This document shows, in pieces, positions 61,637 through 64,000 of a DNA stretch of 64,000 nt. A model generated the notes under the pieces. The model saw nothing but the letters and a program-made list of their open reading frames with translations, was not told the DNA's origin and did not search any database. Position numbers and translations under genes: made by a program. The stretch is taken from assembly GCF_023715685.1 (NCBI RefSeq), contig NZ_JAMBOQ010000002.1:372001-436000 (forward strand), written 5' to 3'. Source of the stretch: Priestia aryabhattai. GTDB lineage: Bacteria; Bacillota; Bacilli; Bacillales; Bacillaceae_H. The stretch's first letter is position 1. Every line of letters starts with the position of its first letter.

Positions 61637-61957
61637 ATGTCGAAAACAAAAAAAATGATGGCTGGGGTTTTGACCACAGCTTTAATGACATCACTCGTTG
61701 CCTGTGGTTCAACTGATCAGGCAAGACCGGCTAAACCGAAAGATAAATCGTGTGACAAGTGGAAATGGGATGAAGATACGCAAACGTACTACTGTTCAGA
61801 TTCTTCTTCTTCGCACAGCGGTTCATATTATCACGGAGGCCGCTACTACGGCTCTAAAAAACAGCTGACCTCATCATCGCCCTATAAATCATTTAAATCA
61901 AGCAGCTCGTATAAATCTGGAATTGGGAGCGGCTCTAAAGGCGGTTTTGGCGGGTAA
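61637..61957 (+). CDS. small lipoprotein, YgiB/YjfM-like (DUF1190-type)
   Basis: The 106-residue protein has a lipoprotein signal (MMAGVLTTALMTSLVACG, Cys about residue 23), a short C-DKWKWDEDTQTYYC segment, and a long Ser/Gly/Tyr/Lys-rich low-complexity tail ending in GSGSKGGFGG. E. coli YgiB and YjfM share this build and also precede an ATP-grasp gene. Stop and next start overlap (TAATG), so the product is tightly coupled to the enzyme. GGGGGAAAGACGTA precedes the ATG. Confidence 0.78.
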   Translation: MSKTKKMMAGVLTTALMTSLVACGSTDQARPAKPKDKSCDKWKWDEDTQTYYCSDSSSSHSGSYYHGGRYYGSKKQLTSSSPYKSFKSSSSYKSGIGSGSKGGFGG

Positions 61958-63216
61958 TGCATAAAGAAAAGCGAGAAAAATTTTATAAAGAAATTGAAGG
62001 TTTTTGGTACGACTTATATGAAACAGAGTATGCTCTTTATGACGTACATATGGATTCTTCTCATATCATTCATTCTATTAAAGAAGCCGCAAATCAAATT
62101 GGAGAATTATTTCTTAAAACTGCACCTTTACTTCGTTCGTTAGATGATCAGACACTTTTTTCTTTAGGATTTCCAAAAGCTAGTCTCCCGTACCTACGAC
62201 TGAAAACGATGGAAACAGAAAGTGTGATTTCGCGCCTTGATTTTGCTGTTACGGCTGATCAAATCAAGCTTTTAGAACTAAATGCGGATACGCCTACGTT
62301 CATTAAAGAATTATTTCATGTAAATGAGTTAGTCTGTCGTCATTTTCAGGTCCAAAATCCTAATAAGCCTGAAGAAAAAAAGCTTGCTTTAGCATTAAAA
62401 CACGCCATTTTTGAAGCTTATAATGAGCTTGATAGAACGAACTATCCAAACGTTGTTTTTTCTTCTCATGATACACATGAAGAAGATAAGCTAACCACTC
62501 TTTATTTAATGAAGCTAGCCGATGTAGATGCTACATACGTTCCATTATCGCAGCTTCGAATTGTCCCTGCCTCTACAGTTGAAGAAGGTGAACATATAGA
62601 AGCGGGCGTATATGATCAATATGGACAAAAAATAGACGTACTCTATCGCCAAACTTATCCGCTTGAACATTTAATTGAAGATGAAGATCCGAGTACGCAT
62701 GAAAAAGTGGGGCACATGCTTTTAACATTGGTACAACAAAAACAAGTAGCAATAATCAATCCGCCTTCTGCATTTTTGCTGCAGTCTAAAGCCGTGCAAG
62801 CACTCATTTGGGCTTTGCATGAACAAAATCATCTCTTTTTCACTAAAAGAGAGCATCACATCATTGAAACATACTTTTTACCAACGTATTTAGAAGAAGA
62901 TCCATTTATTGAAAGAAAACAAGCATTTGTGAAGAAACCATCGTTTGGTCGTGAGGGAGATACCGTTGAAATTTATAATGAACGCGGAATCAAAATAGAC
63001 GAAGATCAACATAAGACATATCAAGAATACGCTGCTGTGTATCAACAGTTTATTCCTTTGCCAACTGCAAAAATGAAGACGCAAACGCAAACAATAGAGG
63101 CTCATATCATGTACGGGTGCTTTTTATTAAATGGAAAAGCAAGCGCAGTAGGAATCCGGGCTGGAAATCAAATTACGGATAATGAATCGTATTATTTGCC
63201 GATTGGATTAAAATGA
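61957..63216 (+). CDS. glutathionylspermidine synthase-like ATP-grasp ligase (YgiC/YjfC family)
   Basis: The 419-residue protein belongs to the preATP-grasp/ATP-grasp family of the synthetase half of glutathionylspermidine synthase: FWYDLYETEYALYDVHMD, ADQIKLLELNADTPTFIKEL, AFVKKPSFGREGDTVEIYNE with the ATP-binding Lys/Gly residues, and a closing SYYLPIGLK. It probably joins an amine to a carboxyl group of a peptide or wall component, but bacilli lack glutathione, so the substrate must differ. It lies between a lipoprotein and a DUF350 membrane protein, as in E. coli. Confidence 0.88.
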   Translation: MHKEKREKFYKEIEGFWYDLYETEYALYDVHMDSSHIIHSIKEAANQIGELFLKTAPLLRSLDDQTLFSLGFPKASLPYLRLKTMETESVISRLDFAVTADQIKLLELNADTPTFIKELFHVNELVCRHFQVQNPNKPEEKKLALALKHAIFEAYNELDRTNYPNVVFSSHDTHEEDKLTTLYLMKLADVDATYVPLSQLRIVPASTVEEGEHIEAGVYDQYGQKIDVLYRQTYPLEHLIEDEDPSTHEKVGHMLLTLVQQKQVAIINPPSAFLLQSKAVQALIWALHEQNHLFFTKREHHIIETYFLPTYLEEDPFIERKQAFVKKPSFGREGDTVEIYNERGIKIDEDQHKTYQEYAAVYQQFIPLPTAKMKTQTQTIEAHIMYGCFLLNGKASAVGIRAGNQITDNESYYLPIGLK

Positions 63217-63231
63217 AAAGGGGAAATAAAA

Positions 63232-63648
63232 ATGACACAATGGATTGATTGGGCTAGTATAGGGAGTTTTTTATCTCACGTAGCGGTAGGGTTAGGGCTA
63301 TTATTTATCGGAGTAATGGTATTTGAATTAACAACAAAATTTAACGATCGTGAACTCATAAAAAAAGGCAATGTGGCGGTCGCTTTGAAGTTATGGGGAA
63401 AAGGAATTGGGCTTGCTATTGTCATTTTCACTGTATGGAGCAACAGCTTAAATTTGTTAGATGCAACTCTTTGGGGAATAGTAGGTATCATTACTCAAGT
63501 AGTGGCATATTGGATTATTGAATTTATCATGACGCCTAAAACGAGCTTAGCCAAAAAAGTAGAAGAAGGAAATGTAGCGGTTGGAGTAACTCTGTTTGCG
63601 GCGTCGATTGCCGTCGGCCTTATTGTAGCCGGAAGTTTAACATATTAA
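63232..63648 (+). CDS. DUF350 family membrane protein (YjfL-like)
   Basis: The 138-residue protein has four helices in two DUF350 repeats: FLSHVAVGLGLLFIGVMVFE with GNVAVALKLWGKGIGLAIVI, and then GNVAVGVTLFAASIAVGLIV. DUF350 proteins accompany YjfC-type ligases in many bacteria, sometimes with PspA-like genes, suggesting membrane stress or envelope modification. AAAAGGGGAAATAAAA precedes the ATG, 15 bases after the ligase gene. Last gene of the operon. Confidence 0.88.
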   Translation: MTQWIDWASIGSFLSHVAVGLGLLFIGVMVFELTTKFNDRELIKKGNVAVALKLWGKGIGLAIVIFTVWSNSLNLLDATLWGIVGIITQVVAYWIIEFIMTPKTSLAKKVEEGNVAVGVTLFAASIAVGLIVAGSLTY

Positions 63649-63652
63649 AAGA

Positions 63653-63688
63653 AGGCGATTCCTGTTTTACGGGGAATCGCTTTTTTTA
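63653..63688. terminator. bidirectional terminator
   Basis: GGCGATTCC and GGAATCGC pair, then T7. Confidence 0.88.
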
Positions 63689-63813
63689 TGTCCAGATTGC
63701 TCGTGTTCAGTTAGTAATAATGTACGTGTATTTTCACGGTCGGCACGAACAATTTTTTGCTGTGTGTAAAGCGGAATGACAAAGAGCAAAATAAATAAAA
63801 AAACATAACTCAT
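63667..63813 (-). CDS. small membrane protein (48 aa)
   Basis: ATG at 63813 follows GGGAGGATAACAAAA. The protein MSYVFLFILLFVIPLYTQQK... has one N-terminal helix and a charged tail (IVRADRENTRTLLLTEHEQS). Its end overlaps the terminator arm. A longer frame to 63885 lacks a site. Unknown function. Confidence 0.55.
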   Translation of the reverse strand: MSYVFLFILLFVIPLYTQQKIVRADRENTRTLLLTEHEQSGHKKSDSP

Positions 63814-63984
63814 TTTTGTTATCCTCCCATGTAAATTGTAAACGCCTGCTAATAGTGTGTGACAAACAATACGTAAATATAGCATATTTGATTGGGTGAA
63901 CTGGGAAAAATTGAGGGATGCGAAAAGAATATAATCTTACCTTCAACAAAAACTAAAATCAGTATAGAGGCACGTCTTTTATTA

Positions 63985-64000
63985 AGAAAGGAGTTGGGAA
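63985..64000 (+). promoter_or_regulatory. ribosome binding site at window edge
   Basis: AGAAAGGAG ends 7 bases before the right edge, so a plus-strand gene probably starts just beyond the window. Confidence 0.4.

Overview
The window looks like chromosome from a low-GC, endospore-forming Bacillaceae bacterium, most like Priestia (Bacillus) megaterium. That is inferred from gene content (AnsR/AnsA/AnsB, CysJI, several RsbR paralogues, AbrB/Abh, Spo0E-like protein, SipS-type signal peptidase, CobT, Zur-type control of an alternative S14), strong AGGAGG ribosome sites and frequent GTG/TTG starts. No search was run. No rRNA, tRNA, IS element, prophage or CRISPR array was seen. It reads as ordinary core and accessory chromosome with about 80 genes in short operons, most closed by clear hairpin terminators.

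Layout. 0-10 kb: acetyltransferases, a TipA-like MerR regulator, a MarR/DHA2-efflux operon, sulfite reductase cysJI and an SDR dehydrogenase. 10-26 kb: DUF3231 protein, AAC(3)-type acetyltransferase, malic enzyme operon, Rrf2 regulator, an aspartate-type permease, an ArsR/YdcZ-pair locus, a GPH symporter, and the ansR / ansAB locus for asparagine and aspartate use. 26-36 kb: stress-signalling region with two GlsB-type membrane proteins, a Spo0E-like protein, two RsbR-type stressosome proteins, a broken LOV-STAS (YtvA-like) photoreceptor gene, and an overlapping pair encoding a cobalamin-binding sensor and a PAS-STAS protein. 36-47 kb: EamA exporter with the remains of its MocR regulator, LysR regulator opposite citrate synthase with a perfect cre box, lipid kinase, two YitT proteins, MFS exporter and cobT. 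47-64 kb: FHA-winged-helix regulator, methyltransferase, DinB, AbrB, Zur-controlled rpsN2, an SH3b amidase, an ArsR/monooxygenase pair with twin operators, a solitary murG, signal peptidase, OYE reductase, TauE exporter, a 0.35 kb repeat element, and a lipoprotein / glutathionylspermidine-synthase-like / DUF350 operon.

The most promising system is 33991-35467. The cobalamin-binding protein carries the W-x9-EH motif known from CarH/LitR light sensors plus the H-x-x-G cobalamin-ligand motif, and is translationally coupled to a PAS-coiled coil-STAS protein that keeps both RsbR-type phosphorylatable threonines. Less than 1 kb away the usual LOV-STAS blue-light input gene is inactivated by a frameshift and an amber codon. 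The inference is a B12-dependent, probably light-responsive, input to a stressosome-type complex that may have replaced LOV sensing.

Several other genes are decayed or truncated (MocR regulator, HIT hydrolase 5' end, CBS fragment, HmoA-like gene without a clear start), which points to modest local rearrangement.
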